Below are positions 1-7,901 of a stretch of DNA of 64,000 bases, in pieces (the stretch's first letter is position 1; the number at the start of each line of letters is the position of its first letter). The notes below the pieces were generated by a model. The model ran no database searches. It was not told the origin of the DNA and was given only the letters and a program-made list of their open reading frames with translations. This DNA comes from Streptomyces monomycini (GTDB taxonomy: Bacteria > Actinomycetota > Actinomycetes > Streptomycetales > Streptomycetaceae). Location of the stretch: positions 1 to 64,000 of the forward strand of contig NZ_JAFIQY010000046.1 of assembly GCF_022271435.1 (NCBI RefSeq), read 5' to 3'. The position numbers were made by a program, and so were the translations under genes.

Positions 1-98
1 GGGCGGGGCGGGGCGCGGGGCGCCGGGCGGGGCGGTCGCGGCCCGTACGCGGTCGGCGCGGCCCGTACGCGGCGGTCGCGGCCCCGGCGTGCGGCCGG
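1..98. repeat. G/C-only low-complexity edge with short direct repeats
   Basis: The first 98 bases contain no gene. They are runs of gggc units followed by repeated gcggcccgtacgcg and gcggtcgcggcc words. The left neighbour lies outside the window, so the role of this sequence cannot be judged. Confidence 0.5.
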
Positions 99-626
99 TC
101 ACGCCAGTTCGCGCCACATCGTGATGTCGTCCCGGTAGTCGTCGTCGGCCAGTTTGATCGCCTCCGGGACCCGGCCGACCTCCTTGTAGCCGCAGGAGGT
201 GTAGAAGCCGTCGACGCCGGTGTCACCCCGGCAGGTGAGGCGGATGCCCTGAATGCCGTCGATCGCGCGGGCGGCCTCGTCGACGGCCGCCATCAGGGCG
301 CGGCCGGCCCCCTGTCCCTGGAGGGAGGGGTGCACCATCACGGTGTAGACCCACAGCCAGTGCTTCATCAGGCGGTGGTGGTTGAGGTGGAGGAACGCGG
401 TGGCGAGCACCCGGCCGTCGCGCGCGTCGCGGCCCGCGATCAGCCGGGCGCGCCCCTCGGACATCGCCACCAGGTGGGAGAGCAGGTCGGGGCGGACGTC
501 CTCGGCCGTCACCGGCGGGACGAACCCGACGGCACCGCCCGCGTTGGACACCTCGGCCCACAGCGTGCGGATGCCGTCGGTCAGTTCGGGGGTGACGGCG
601 GGGTCCAGGTCGAAGCGGAGATCCAT
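99..626 (-). CDS. GNAT family N-acetyltransferase
   Basis: This is a single GNAT domain of about 175 residues, predicted to transfer an acetyl group from acetyl-CoA to an amine; the substrate is unknown. The acetyl-CoA loop appears as VMVHPSLQGQGAGRALM (Q/R-x-x-G-x-G/A pattern) in the middle of the protein, followed by the C-terminal GFYTSCGYKEVG strand typical of the fold. I chose the ATG at 626. A TAGGGT hexamer ends exactly 7 bases upstream, which fits a leaderless transcript. A GTG at 656 would add ten residues but has no ribosome binding site. The gene stands alone upstream of mqnE on the same strand. Confidence 0.85.
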   Translation of the reverse strand: MDLRFDLDPAVTPELTDGIRTLWAEVSNAGGAVGFVPPVTAEDVRPDLLSHLVAMSEGRARLIAGRDARDGRVLATAFLHLNHHRLMKHWLWVYTVMVHPSLQGQGAGRALMAAVDEAARAIDGIQGIRLTCRGDTGVDGFYTSCGYKEVGRVPEAIKLADDDYRDDITMWRELA

Positions 627-758
627 GGTGCGGACCCTAATCGCCTCGGGTGACACCCGCCCCCGGCGTTTCGTGCGCCTCCGGCGCCACGCCCGTTCCC
701 GCCGTCCCGGCTGCCTCAGGCTTCCTGTCCGCCCCTGGCATCCCGTCTGCCCCTGACG

Positions 759-1937
759 TCACACCCGCATCGGCTGCGGTGCCTCGCGGCGCTCCGCGTC
801 GGGGCCCGGGTACTCCCGGATGATCTCGTAGCGGGTGTTGCGCTCGACCGGCCGGAAGCCCGCGTCGCGGATCAGTTCCAGCAGGTCGTCACGGGTGAGC
901 TTGTTCGGCGTGCCGTAGTTGTCCGCGTCGTGCGTGATCTTGTACTCGACGACCGAGCCGTCCATGTCGTCGGCGCCGTGCTGGAGCGCGAGCTGCGCGG
1001 TCTGCACGCCGTGCATGACCCAGAAGACCTTCACGTGCGGGACGTTGTCGAACAGCAGCCGGGAGACCGCGAAGGTCTTCAGCGCCTCGGCGCCGGTCGC
1101 CATCGTGGTGCGCGCCTGGAGCTTGTTGCGGACCTTGCCGTCCTTCATGTCCACGAAGTCGTGCTGGTAGCGCAGCGGGATGAAGACCTGGAAGCCGCCC
1201 GTCTCGTCCTGCAGCTCGCGCAGGCGCAGCACGTGGTCGACGCGGTGCCGGGGCTCCTCGATGTGCCCGTACAGCATCGTCGCCGGGGTCTTCAGCCCCT
1301 TCTCGTGCGCCAGGCGGTGGATGCGCGACCAGTCCTCCCAGTGGGTGTCGTGGTCGACGATGTGCTGACGCACCTCCCAGTCGAAGATCTCCGCGCCGCC
1401 GCCGGTCAGCGACTCCAGGCCGGCGTCGATCAGCTCGTCGAGGATCTCGGAGGCGGGCAGCCCGGAGATCTTCTCGAAGTGGTGGATCTCGGTGGCGGTG
1501 AACGCCTTGAGGGAGACCGTGTCGGGCAGCGCCTCCTTGAGGGCGCTGAGCGAGCGCGGGTAGTAGCGCCACGGCAGGGTCGGGTGCAGGCCGTTGACGA
1601 TGTGCAGCTCGGTGAGCTTGTCGCCCTCCATCGCCTTGGCGAGGCGGACGGCCTCCTCGATGCGCATCGTGTACGCGTCCTTCTCGCCCGGCTTGCGCTG
1701 GAAGGAGCAGTACGCGCACGAGGCGGTGCACACGTTGGTCATGTTGAGGTGACGGTTGACGTTGAAGTGCACCACGTCGCCGTTCTTGCGGGTGCGCACC
1801 TCGTGGGCGAGACCGCCCAGCCACGCCAGGTCGTCGCACGCGTAGAGGGCGATGCCGTCCTCACGGGTCAGCCGCTCCCCGGACCGGACCTTGTCCTCCA
1901 GCTCGCGCTTGAGACCCACATCCATGGATGCAGTCAT
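759..1937 (-). CDS. mqnE: Aminofutalosine synthase, radical SAM (MqnE)
   Basis: MqnE joins 3-[(1-carboxyvinyl)oxy]benzoate to S-adenosylmethionine to make aminofutalosine, an early step of the futalosine menaquinone pathway in the cytosol. The radical SAM cluster motif CTASCAYC (C-x3-C-x2-C) is at about residues 70-77, inside the family-typical block HFNVNRHLNMTNVC. The length of 392 residues is normal. I chose the ATG at 1937 because GGGAGG lies about 7 bases upstream; an ATG at 1925 is also possible. The ubiX, mqnP and mqnL genes a few kilobases away belong to the same pathway, which makes the assignment firm. Confidence 0.95.
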   Translation of the reverse strand: MTASMDVGLKRELEDKVRSGERLTREDGIALYACDDLAWLGGLAHEVRTRKNGDVVHFNVNRHLNMTNVCTASCAYCSFQRKPGEKDAYTMRIEEAVRLAKAMEGDKLTELHIVNGLHPTLPWRYYPRSLSALKEALPDTVSLKAFTATEIHHFEKISGLPASEILDELIDAGLESLTGGGAEIFDWEVRQHIVDHDTHWEDWSRIHRLAHEKGLKTPATMLYGHIEEPRHRVDHVLRLRELQDETGGFQVFIPLRYQHDFVDMKDGKVRNKLQARTTMATGAEALKTFAVSRLLFDNVPHVKVFWVMHGVQTAQLALQHGADDMDGSVVEYKITHDADNYGTPNKLTRDDLLELIRDAGFRPVERNTRYEIIREYPGPDAERREAPQPMRV

Positions 1938-2085
1938 CCGGCCGCCTCCCATATCTCTGCCAAAATCGGGCTTCACCGAGCGTACTCCCCCGTTTTCCGG
2001 GCCGGCCGGGCCCCCATGCCTGTACGGCCGGGAGCCCGCCGTACAGGCGCGGGAGCGGGGTTCGGCGTGTCGTGCGGCGGGCCGC

Positions 2086-2541
2086 CTACGCGTCCTCGGG
2101 CAGCTCGCCCACGCGGTTCTCCCACTTGGTGGAGAGCACGATGGTGGTGCGCGTCCGGGAGACGCCCTTGGTGCCCGAGAGCCTGCGGATGGTGCGCTCC
2201 AGCCCGTCCACGTCGCCGACCCGGACCTTGAGCATGTACGAGTCGTCGCCCGCGATGAACCAGGCGTCCTCGATCTCCGCGAGGTCGCGCAGCCGCATCG
2301 CGACGTCCTCGTGGTCGGCCGCGTCCGACAGGGAGATGCCGACCAGTGCGGTGACGCCCAGGCCCAGCGAGGCCGCGTCGACGGTCGCGCGGTATCCGGT
2401 GATCACGCCGGCCGCCTCCAGGCGGTTGATCCGGTCGGTGACGCTGGGCCCGGACAGGCCCACGAGCCGGCCCAGCTCCGCGTACGAGGCCCTGCCGTTC
2501 TCCCGCAGTGCCTGGATGAGCTGCCTATCTACGGCATCCAT
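2086..2541 (-). CDS. Lrp/AsnC family transcriptional regulator
   Basis: This is a 151-residue feast/famine regulator. It has an N-terminal helix-turn-helix (LDR-like start MDAVDRQLIQALRENGR, then GLSGPSVTDRINRLEAAGVI). A C-terminal RAM/ligand-binding domain contains VGDVDGLERTIRRLSGTKGV followed by the usual RTRTTIVLS strand. Such proteins bind DNA as oligomers and sense amino acids or related ligands. The ligand here is unknown. The ATG at 2541 starts the canonical domain; the ATG at 2559 would add six residues. It lies between mqnE and ubiX, and its divergent neighbour is a 45-residue basic protein, so control of that shared promoter is a reasonable inference. Confidence 0.92.
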   Translation of the reverse strand: MDAVDRQLIQALRENGRASYAELGRLVGLSGPSVTDRINRLEAAGVITGYRATVDAASLGLGVTALVGISLSDAADHEDVAMRLRDLAEIEDAWFIAGDDSYMLKVRVGDVDGLERTIRRLSGTKGVSRTRTTIVLSTKWENRVGELPEDA

Positions 2542-2671
2542 ACGCCCCTGACCTTCCATTCACTCTGCAATCCCGGCTTTTACATGTAGAATCTAAGGCA
2601 TACAGGGGCTGTGACCCTGTAGACCGTCAATCCCAGTTGATCAAAGACGATCTTTCCCAGGAGATGTCACC
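2542..2671. promoter_or_regulatory. Divergent promoter region, Lrp gene / 45-residue protein
   Basis: This 130-base region separates two divergent genes and is relatively AT-rich for this chromosome. It holds tacatgtagaatct around 2580-2593, which includes a TAGAAT -10-like hexamer on the + strand. No precise operator could be assigned by eye. It is the natural place for Lrp autoregulation. Confidence 0.35.
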
Positions 2672-2809
2672 GTGTACTCGATCGAGATGGCCTACGCCCG
2701 CATGCGTGAGCTGCAGGAGCTGGCCAATCGTTCTCGTGCTCACCGTCCCGCCGCCCCCCAGGGCAAGCGCCGCACCGGCCGCAACGGCTCCACCGCCGAG
2801 AAGCGCTAG
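2672..2809 (+). CDS. Small basic conserved-type protein, 45 residues
   Basis: The GTG at 2672 is preceded by CAGGAGAT at good spacing and opens a 45-residue frame ending at TAG 2807-2809. The product begins MYSIEMAYARMRELQELANR and ends in a basic, low-complexity tail rich in Arg and Lys (GKRRTGRNGSTAEKR). The N-terminal half looks like an amphipathic helix. There is no signal peptide and no known domain. The strong ribosome binding site and G/C third-position bias argue that it is translated. Its stop overlaps the ubiX stop by four bases in convergent orientation. Function unknown. Confidence 0.7.
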   Translation: MYSIEMAYARMRELQELANRSRAHRPAAPQGKRRTGRNGSTAEKR

Positions 2810-3564
2810 CTCCCCTCCTTGGAGCCCGATCCGAGCTCCCCTTCCCACCGCCGGTAGAGCCGGTGCGGCACGTCCGCCGCATCCAGCACCCGGCCCGCGA
2901 CGAAGTCCACCAGATCCTGGATGTGCGTCGCTCCCGCGTAGAACGCCGGCGAGGCGGGCACCACGACGGCGCCCGCCTCGTCCAGCGTCACCAGATGCCT
3001 GAGGGTCTGCCCGTTCAGCGGGGTCTCCCGCACCGCGACCACCAGCCTCCTGCGTTCCTTGAGCGTCACGCTCGCCACCCGCTGGAGCAGGTCCTTCGAC
3101 AGCCCCAGCGCCACGCCCGCCACACACGCCGTGCTGGCCGGCACGATCAGCATCCCCTTGACCGGGTACGAGCCCGAGGACGGCCCCGCGGCCAGGTCAC
3201 CGGCCGGCCAGTACCGCACCAGGTCCAGGTCGGCGTCCGTGACGCCAAACGTCCCCGGCTTGCCGTCCGCGCCGCGCGCCAGCCACTCCCGCAGGTCCGC
3301 GCGCCAGTGCGCGTCCCGGAAGGAGATGCCCGTCTCGTCCAGCAGCGTCAGCCGCGAGGCCCGGCTGACGATCAGGTCCACCGCCTCGCCCGCCGCGAGC
3401 AGGCCGCGCACCACGGACGCCGCGTACGGCGTGCCGGACGCGCCGGAGACACCCACCACCCAAGGGCGGCGGGGCACGTCGGCGGACCCGGCGGCAGGGC
3501 GGGCGGAGTGGCCGCCGGGCCTTGTGACACCGGGCTGACTGGGGTTGTTGTCCTGCGGTTCCAC
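2806..3564 (-). CDS. ubiX: Flavin prenyltransferase (UbiX/MqnM)
   Basis: UbiX builds prenylated FMN from FMN and dimethylallyl phosphate; prenyl-FMN is the cofactor that UbiD-type decarboxylases need. The flavin-binding start VVGVSGASGTPYA is at about residues 35-48. Later come IVPASTACVAG, the SKDLLQRVASVTLKERRRLVVAVRETPL block and VVVPASPAFY, all hallmarks of the family. The UbiD-type MqnL 1.7 kb away is the obvious client. A GTG at 3564 gives 252 residues, with a Pro/Gly-rich N-terminal extension of about 30 residues before the core and no good ribosome binding site. The true start could be further in. Confidence 0.92.
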   Translation of the reverse strand: MEPQDNNPSQPGVTRPGGHSARPAAGSADVPRRPWVVGVSGASGTPYAASVVRGLLAAGEAVDLIVSRASRLTLLDETGISFRDAHWRADLREWLARGADGKPGTFGVTDADLDLVRYWPAGDLAAGPSSGSYPVKGMLIVPASTACVAGVALGLSKDLLQRVASVTLKERRRLVVAVRETPLNGQTLRHLVTLDEAGAVVVPASPAFYAGATHIQDLVDFVAGRVLDAADVPHRLYRRWEGELGSGSKEGS

Positions 3565-3643
3565 GGTTCGAGCCTATCCGGCGGAACCATCGGACCCCGC
3601 ACGGCCGTTTGTTCCAGTGAACGGGGAAGGGGAGGTGCCGCGG

Positions 3644-4249
3644 ATGATGACGCGAGCGCTGGAGCGGGCCAGGCCCGCCGCCGTACTGATGCTGGGCTGG
3701 GTCGCCCTGCTGTGGGTCCTGGAGATCGTGGACGCCGCTTCCGGCAACGCGCTGGACACCTTCGGCGTGCGCCCACGCGAGATGAGCGAGCTGGCCGACG
3801 TGCTGCCCGCCGCCTTCATCCACTTCGGCTTCGACCACCTGACGGCCAACACCCTGCCGCTGCTGCTCCTCGGCTTCCTCGCCGCGTTCCGCGTCGGCCT
3901 GCGCCGCTTCCTCGGGGTGGCGCTGCTGACAGCTCTGGCCAGCGGCCTGGGCGTCTGGCTGACCGCCCCCGCCGGAAGCAACACGGCCGGCGCCTCGGGC
4001 GTCGTCTTCGGCCTCTTCGGCTATCTGCTGATACGCGGCTTCATCGACCGCAAGCCGCTGGACATCGGCCTCGGCGTGCTGGTCGCCGTGGTGTACGGCT
4101 CGATCCTGTGGGGCGCGCTGCCCACCGACAGCGGCATCAGCTGGCAGGCCCACCTCTTCGGGCTGGTGGGCGGCGTCCTGGCGGCCTTCGTCTTCCGGCA
4201 GCGCCCGGCCGAGCGGATATCCGGGGCGGGCACCCGGGCGGTCCCGTAG
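3644..4249 (+). CDS. Rhomboid family intramembrane serine protease
   Basis: This is a membrane protein of about 200 residues with six likely transmembrane helices. The catalytic serine motif is intact (GASGVVFG), and the histidine partner lies in a later helix (WQAHLFGLVGG). The HFGFDHLTANTLPL segment corresponds to the family's conserved H-x-x-x-H-L-x-x-N helix. Rhomboids cut substrates inside the membrane; the substrate is not evident here. I chose the ATG at 3644 because GGAAGGGGAGG lies upstream. The ATG at 3647 and the GTG at 3635 are alternatives. It is divergent from ubiX with about 80 bases between them. Confidence 0.9.
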   Translation: MMTRALERARPAAVLMLGWVALLWVLEIVDAASGNALDTFGVRPREMSELADVLPAAFIHFGFDHLTANTLPLLLLGFLAAFRVGLRRFLGVALLTALASGLGVWLTAPAGSNTAGASGVVFGLFGYLLIRGFIDRKPLDIGLGVLVAVVYGSILWGALPTDSGISWQAHLFGLVGGVLAAFVFRQRPAERISGAGTRAVP

Positions 4250-4350
4250 GGGGTCCGGCGCCCGGACTGTGCGGTGGCCGTTGCGATGGCCGCCACAACG
4301 TACGGCGCTCCGGAGGCAGCCACCCCCGGAGCGTCACGGCTCGTACCGAC

Positions 4351-4399
4351 CGTCAGGCCGGTCAGGTCCGTCAGACCGTCAGGCCCGTCAGACCGTCAG
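4351..4399. repeat. Six CGTCAG-type tandem repeats at the mqnP 3' end
   Basis: CGTCAG or GGTCAG occurs at 4351, 4360, 4369, 4377, 4386 and 4394, with 8-9 base spacing. The array covers the last codons of mqnP and runs into the gap towards the rhomboid stop. It could be slippage-prone microsatellite sequence; no terminator stem was seen within it. Confidence 0.6.
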
Positions 4400-5311
4400 C
4401 CCCCGAACGATCAGATCGAGCAGCGCGCAGACGAACAGCGCTATCCCGATGAAGCCGTTGACCTGGAAGAAGGCCCGGTTGAGACGGGAGAGGTCGTGCG
4501 GCCGCACGATCGTGTGCTCGTAGAGGAAGGCACCCACGACGATCACCAGACCGGCCCAGAAGAACACTCCGGCGTGGGTGGCCAGCGCGTACCAGACCAG
4601 CAGGGCCGTGGTGACGGCGTGGCAGGCGCGGGCGCCGTGCAGCGCCGCCGGGATGCCGAAACGTGCCGGGACGGACTTCACGCCGTGCGCCCGGTCGGCC
4701 TGCACGTCCTGGCAGCCGAAGATCAGGTCGAAGCCGCCGATCCAGACGCCGACGGCGACCCCGAGGATCACCGCGTCCCAGGACCAGGACCCCGTCACGG
4801 CTATCCACGCGCCGATCGGGCCGATCGCCTGGGCGAGGCCCAGGATCGCGTGCGGAAAGTTCGTGAACCGCTTGCCGTACGGGTAGACCACCATCGGGAT
4901 CACGGCGATCGGCGCCAGCGCCAGGCACAGCGGGTTGAGCAGCGCCGCGGCGCCCAGGAAGAACACCAGGGCGACCAGGGCGCCGGTCCACGCGGAGCGC
5001 ACGCTCACCGCGCCGGTGACCAGTTCGCGGCCCGCGGTGCGCGGGTTACGGGCGTCGATCTCCCGGTCGATGATGCGGTTGGCCGCCATCGCGAACGTCC
5101 GCAGGCCCACCATCGCGACCGTGACCAGCAGCAGCTCGACCCAGTGGATGCTCTTGTCCGAACCGTGCATCGCGGTCAGTGACGCGATGTAGGCAAAGGG
5201 CAGCGCGAAGACCGAGTGCTCGATCATCACCAGCCGGAGGAAGGCTTTGATCTTGCCGGGCGGTGCGGGTTCGGGGGCGAAGAGTTCCGGTGTCGCTGAA
5301 TCGGCGCTCAT
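4388..5311 (-). CDS. mqnP: UbiA-type prenyltransferase of menaquinone synthesis (MqnP)
   Basis: This is a 307-residue polytopic membrane enzyme of the UbiA superfamily. It attaches the polyprenyl chain to the 1,4-dihydroxy-6-naphthoate-type acceptor in the futalosine pathway. The first Asp-rich motif is NRIIDREIDARNPRT (N/D-x-x-x-D-x-x-x-D), and the second appears as GFDLIFGCQDVQADRAHGVKS. Both bind Mg-pyrophosphate. About eight hydrophobic helices are spread over the protein. It starts at ATG 5311, two bases after the mqnL stop, so the pair is one transcription unit. The last codons run into a short tandem repeat. Confidence 0.93.
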   Translation of the reverse strand: MSADSATPELFAPEPAPPGKIKAFLRLVMIEHSVFALPFAYIASLTAMHGSDKSIHWVELLLVTVAMVGLRTFAMAANRIIDREIDARNPRTAGRELVTGAVSVRSAWTGALVALVFFLGAAALLNPLCLALAPIAVIPMVVYPYGKRFTNFPHAILGLAQAIGPIGAWIAVTGSWSWDAVILGVAVGVWIGGFDLIFGCQDVQADRAHGVKSVPARFGIPAALHGARACHAVTTALLVWYALATHAGVFFWAGLVIVVGAFLYEHTIVRPHDLSRLNRAFFQVNGFIGIALFVCALLDLIVRGLTV

Positions 5312-5313
5312 GT

Positions 5314-6771
5314 CTAGAACCCGTACTCCTTCCAGCGGCGGTCGACCTTCGCCGCCGTCTCGGTGTCCGACTCGACCATCTCCGGCCAGCCGCCGTCCCT
5401 CGTGTAGCCCTCCTCGGGCAGTTTGCGCGTCGCGTCGATGCCCGCCTTGCCGCCCCAGAACTGCTGGTAGGAGGCGTGGTCGAGGTGGTCGACCGGGCCC
5501 TCGACGACGGTCAGGTCGCGCGCGTAGTCCGTGTTGCCGAGGGCCCGCCAGGACACCTCGTGCAGGTTGTGCACGTCGCAGTCGGCGTCGACCACGATGA
5601 TCAGCTTGGTCAGCGACATCATGTGCGCGCCCCAGATGGCGTGCATCACCTTCTGGGCGTGCTTGGGGTACTTCTTGTCGATCGAGACGATCGCGCAGTT
5701 GTGGAAGCCGCCGGACTCGGGCAGGTGGTAGTCCACGATGTCCGGAACAATGATCTTGAGCAGCGGCAGGAAGAACCGTTCCGTTGCCCGGCCCAGCGGC
5801 CCGTCCTCCGTCGGCGGCCGGCCGACGACGATCGACTGGAGCAGCGGCCGCTTGCGCATCGTGACGCAGTCGATGGTCAGCGCGGGGAACGGCTCCTGCG
5901 GCGTGTAGAAGCCGGTGTGGTCGCCGAACGGGCCCTCCGGGAGCATCTCGCCCGGCTCCAGCCAGCCCTCCAGCACGACCTCGGCGTTGGCCGGGACCTG
6001 GAGCGGCACGGTCTTGCAGTCCACCATCTCGATCCGCTTGCCCTGCACGAACCCGGCGAACAGGTACTCGTCGATGTCGCCGGGCAGCGGCGCGGTGGAG
6101 GCGTACGTCACGGCCGGCGGGCAGCCGAAGGCGATGGCGACCGGCAGCTTCTCGCCGCGCTTGGCGGCCACCTGGTAGTGGTTGCGGCTGTCCTTGTGGA
6201 TCTGCCAGTGCATGCCGATGGTGCGCTTGTCGTGGCGCTGGAGGCGGTACAGGCCCAGGTTCCGTACGCCCGTCTCCGGGTGCTTGGTGTGGGTCAGGCC
6301 CAGGTTGAAGAACGATCCGCCGTCCTGCGGCCAGGTGAACAGCGCGGGGAGCCGGTCCAGGTCGACGTCGTCGCCCTGGAGCACGACCTCCTGGACCTGG
6401 GCGCTGTCGCCCTTGACCTTCTTCGGCGGTACGTGCGTCATGTTCGCCAGCTTGCCGAACGCCTCGCGCACCCCGACGAAGCCCTGCGGCAGCTCCGGCT
6501 TGAGCAGCCCGCCGATCTTGTCGCTGATGTCGTCGTACGACGTCAGGCCGAGCGCCTTGAGCAGCCGGCGGTCGGTGCCGTACACGTTCATCGCCAGCGG
6601 CATCGACGAGCCCTTGACGTTCTCGAAGAGCAGCGCGGGCCCGCCGGACTTCTGCACCCGGTCCACGATCTCGCCGATTTCCAGGTGCGGGTCGACCTCG
6701 GCCTTGATCCGCTTGAGGTCGCCCTCCCGGTCGAGCGCGCGCAGGAACGAGCGAAGGTCGTCATAAGCCAT
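5314..6771 (-). CDS. mqnL: UbiD-type menaquinone biosynthesis decarboxylase (MqnL)
   Basis: This 485-residue member of the UbiD family is a prenyl-FMN-dependent decarboxylase thought to remove the 6-carboxyl group in the late futalosine pathway. Characteristic blocks include the N-terminal FLRALDREGDLKRI, GMHWQIHKDSRNH in the middle, and the EGPFGDHTGFYTP segment with the Glu/Asp residues that bind prenyl-FMN and catalyse. KYPKHAQKVMHAIWGAHMMSLTK lies near the C terminus. Length and domain order are normal. It precedes mqnP by two bases, and ubiX nearby supplies the cofactor. The ATG at 6771 is the only good start. Confidence 0.94.
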   Translation of the reverse strand: MAYDDLRSFLRALDREGDLKRIKAEVDPHLEIGEIVDRVQKSGGPALLFENVKGSSMPLAMNVYGTDRRLLKALGLTSYDDISDKIGGLLKPELPQGFVGVREAFGKLANMTHVPPKKVKGDSAQVQEVVLQGDDVDLDRLPALFTWPQDGGSFFNLGLTHTKHPETGVRNLGLYRLQRHDKRTIGMHWQIHKDSRNHYQVAAKRGEKLPVAIAFGCPPAVTYASTAPLPGDIDEYLFAGFVQGKRIEMVDCKTVPLQVPANAEVVLEGWLEPGEMLPEGPFGDHTGFYTPQEPFPALTIDCVTMRKRPLLQSIVVGRPPTEDGPLGRATERFFLPLLKIIVPDIVDYHLPESGGFHNCAIVSIDKKYPKHAQKVMHAIWGAHMMSLTKLIIVVDADCDVHNLHEVSWRALGNTDYARDLTVVEGPVDHLDHASYQQFWGGKAGIDATRKLPEEGYTRDGGWPEMVESDTETAAKVDRRWKEYGF

Positions 6772-6859
6772 GCGTTCCAGTATCCGGTACGCACTACCCT
6801 GGACGGGTCACCGGGCCCCGCCGAGGCCCGCCCGTCAGCTCTGGGGGGCTGCTTCCGCA

Positions 6860-7318
6860 ATGCTCAGGTATCTGCCGTTCCTCGTGATCCTGGCGCTGTG
6901 GATCTATGCGTTCATCGACTGCCTGAACACGCCGGAGAACCAGGTCCGCGGCCTGCCGAAGATCGCCTGGGTCTTCATCATCCTGCTCTTCGGCGAGGTG
7001 CTGATCGGCCCGGTCGCCTGGCTGGTGGCCGGCCGGCCCCGCCGCGAGCACGCCGGGGGCGGCGCCGCGTCGCCGTGGCCCCGCGGCGGGCGCGGCGCGG
7101 CCCGGAAGTGGGTCGCACCGGACGACAACCCCGACTTCCTGCGCTCCCTCAAGGACGAGGGCAAGAAGGGGGACGGCCCGAAGGACGAGGGCAAGCGGGA
7201 CGAGGCACTCCTGAAGGACTGGGAGGCCGACCTGCGGCGCCGCGAGGAGGAACTGCGGCGCAAGGAGAACGGCCCGGCGGACGGCGAGGGCGGCAACAAC
7301 CCGCCGCCGAAGAGCTGA
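6860..7318 (+). CDS. PLDc_N domain small membrane protein
   Basis: This 152-residue protein begins with two hydrophobic helices (MLRYLPFLVILALWIYAFIDC and AWVFIILLFGEVLIGPVAWLVAG). The arrangement, including the FIDCL turn, is that of the phospholipase D N-terminal-like domain found in small actinobacterial membrane proteins. The remaining 90 residues are cytosolic, highly charged and probably form a coiled coil (KDWEADLRRREEELRRKE). No catalytic HKD motif is present, so it is not a phospholipase. The ATG at 6860 begins directly before the first helix. It is divergent from mqnL across 88 bases. Function unknown. Confidence 0.82.
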   Translation: MLRYLPFLVILALWIYAFIDCLNTPENQVRGLPKIAWVFIILLFGEVLIGPVAWLVAGRPRREHAGGGAASPWPRGGRGAARKWVAPDDNPDFLRSLKDEGKKGDGPKDEGKRDEALLKDWEADLRRREEELRRKENGPADGEGGNNPPPKS

Positions 7319-7451
7319 GGCTCCGCCGAGGAGCGGGCCCTTCGCCGGCCGGCGCCCGCCCCCGCCCCGCCCTCCCCCGTACCCCTCCCGCTCCGGCCTG
7401 ATCACGTCGCACGCGTTGCCCGGACGACCCGAGGCGAGGAGAGTGGCCGTC

Positions 7452-7901
7452 GTGAGGGACCGGGAGCGGGAGATGCTGGCGACGGCGGTCGCCGAGGCAC
7501 GGGCCGGACTGGCGGAGGGCGGCATCCCCATCGGCGCCGCGCTGTACGACTCCGACGGCACCGTTCTCGGGCGCGGCCGCAACCGGCGTGTCCAGGACGG
7601 CGACCCGTCCGCGCACGCGGAGACCACCGCCTTCCGCGCCGCGGGCCGCCGCCGCGGCTACCGCGGTACGACGATGGTCACCACCCTCGCCCCGTGCTGG
7701 TTCTGCTGCGGCCTGATCCGCCAGTTCGGCATCTCGCACGTCCTGATCGGCGAGGCGCGCACCTTCCACGGCGGACATGCCTGGCTGGCGCAGAGCGGCA
7801 TACGGATCGTGCTGCTGGACGACACGGAGTGCAGGACGCTGCTGCGCGAGTTCATCGCGGCCCGGCCCGCGCTGTGGAACGAGGACATCGGCCATGAGTG
7901 A
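7452..7901 (+). CDS. Cytidine/deoxycytidylate deaminase-fold nucleoside deaminase
   Basis: This zinc deaminase has about 149 residues. The catalytic HAE motif (SAHAETTAF) and the zinc-binding PCWFCCGLIRQFGI motif (P-C-x2-C) are intact and spaced as in cytosine deaminases of the yeast FCY1 type. It should hydrolyse an exocyclic amino group of a pyrimidine or similar base; the exact substrate is not evident. I chose the GTG at 7452 because GAGGCGAGGAGA lies 10 bases upstream; the GTG at 7443 is too close to that site. It overlaps the next gene by 8 bases, so the two are cotranscribed and probably coupled. Confidence 0.85.
   Translation: MRDREREMLATAVAEARAGLAEGGIPIGAALYDSDGTVLGRGRNRRVQDGDPSAHAETTAFRAAGRRRGYRGTTMVTTLAPCWFCCGLIRQFGISHVLIGEARTFHGGHAWLAQSGIRIVLLDDTECRTLLREFIAARPALWNEDIGHE

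Noticed and set aside
5263..7401. A 712-codon + strand open frame over mqnL
   Set aside because: It is the antisense shadow of mqnL and mqnP. It has no ribosome binding site, and the opposite strand encodes proteins with intact family motifs.
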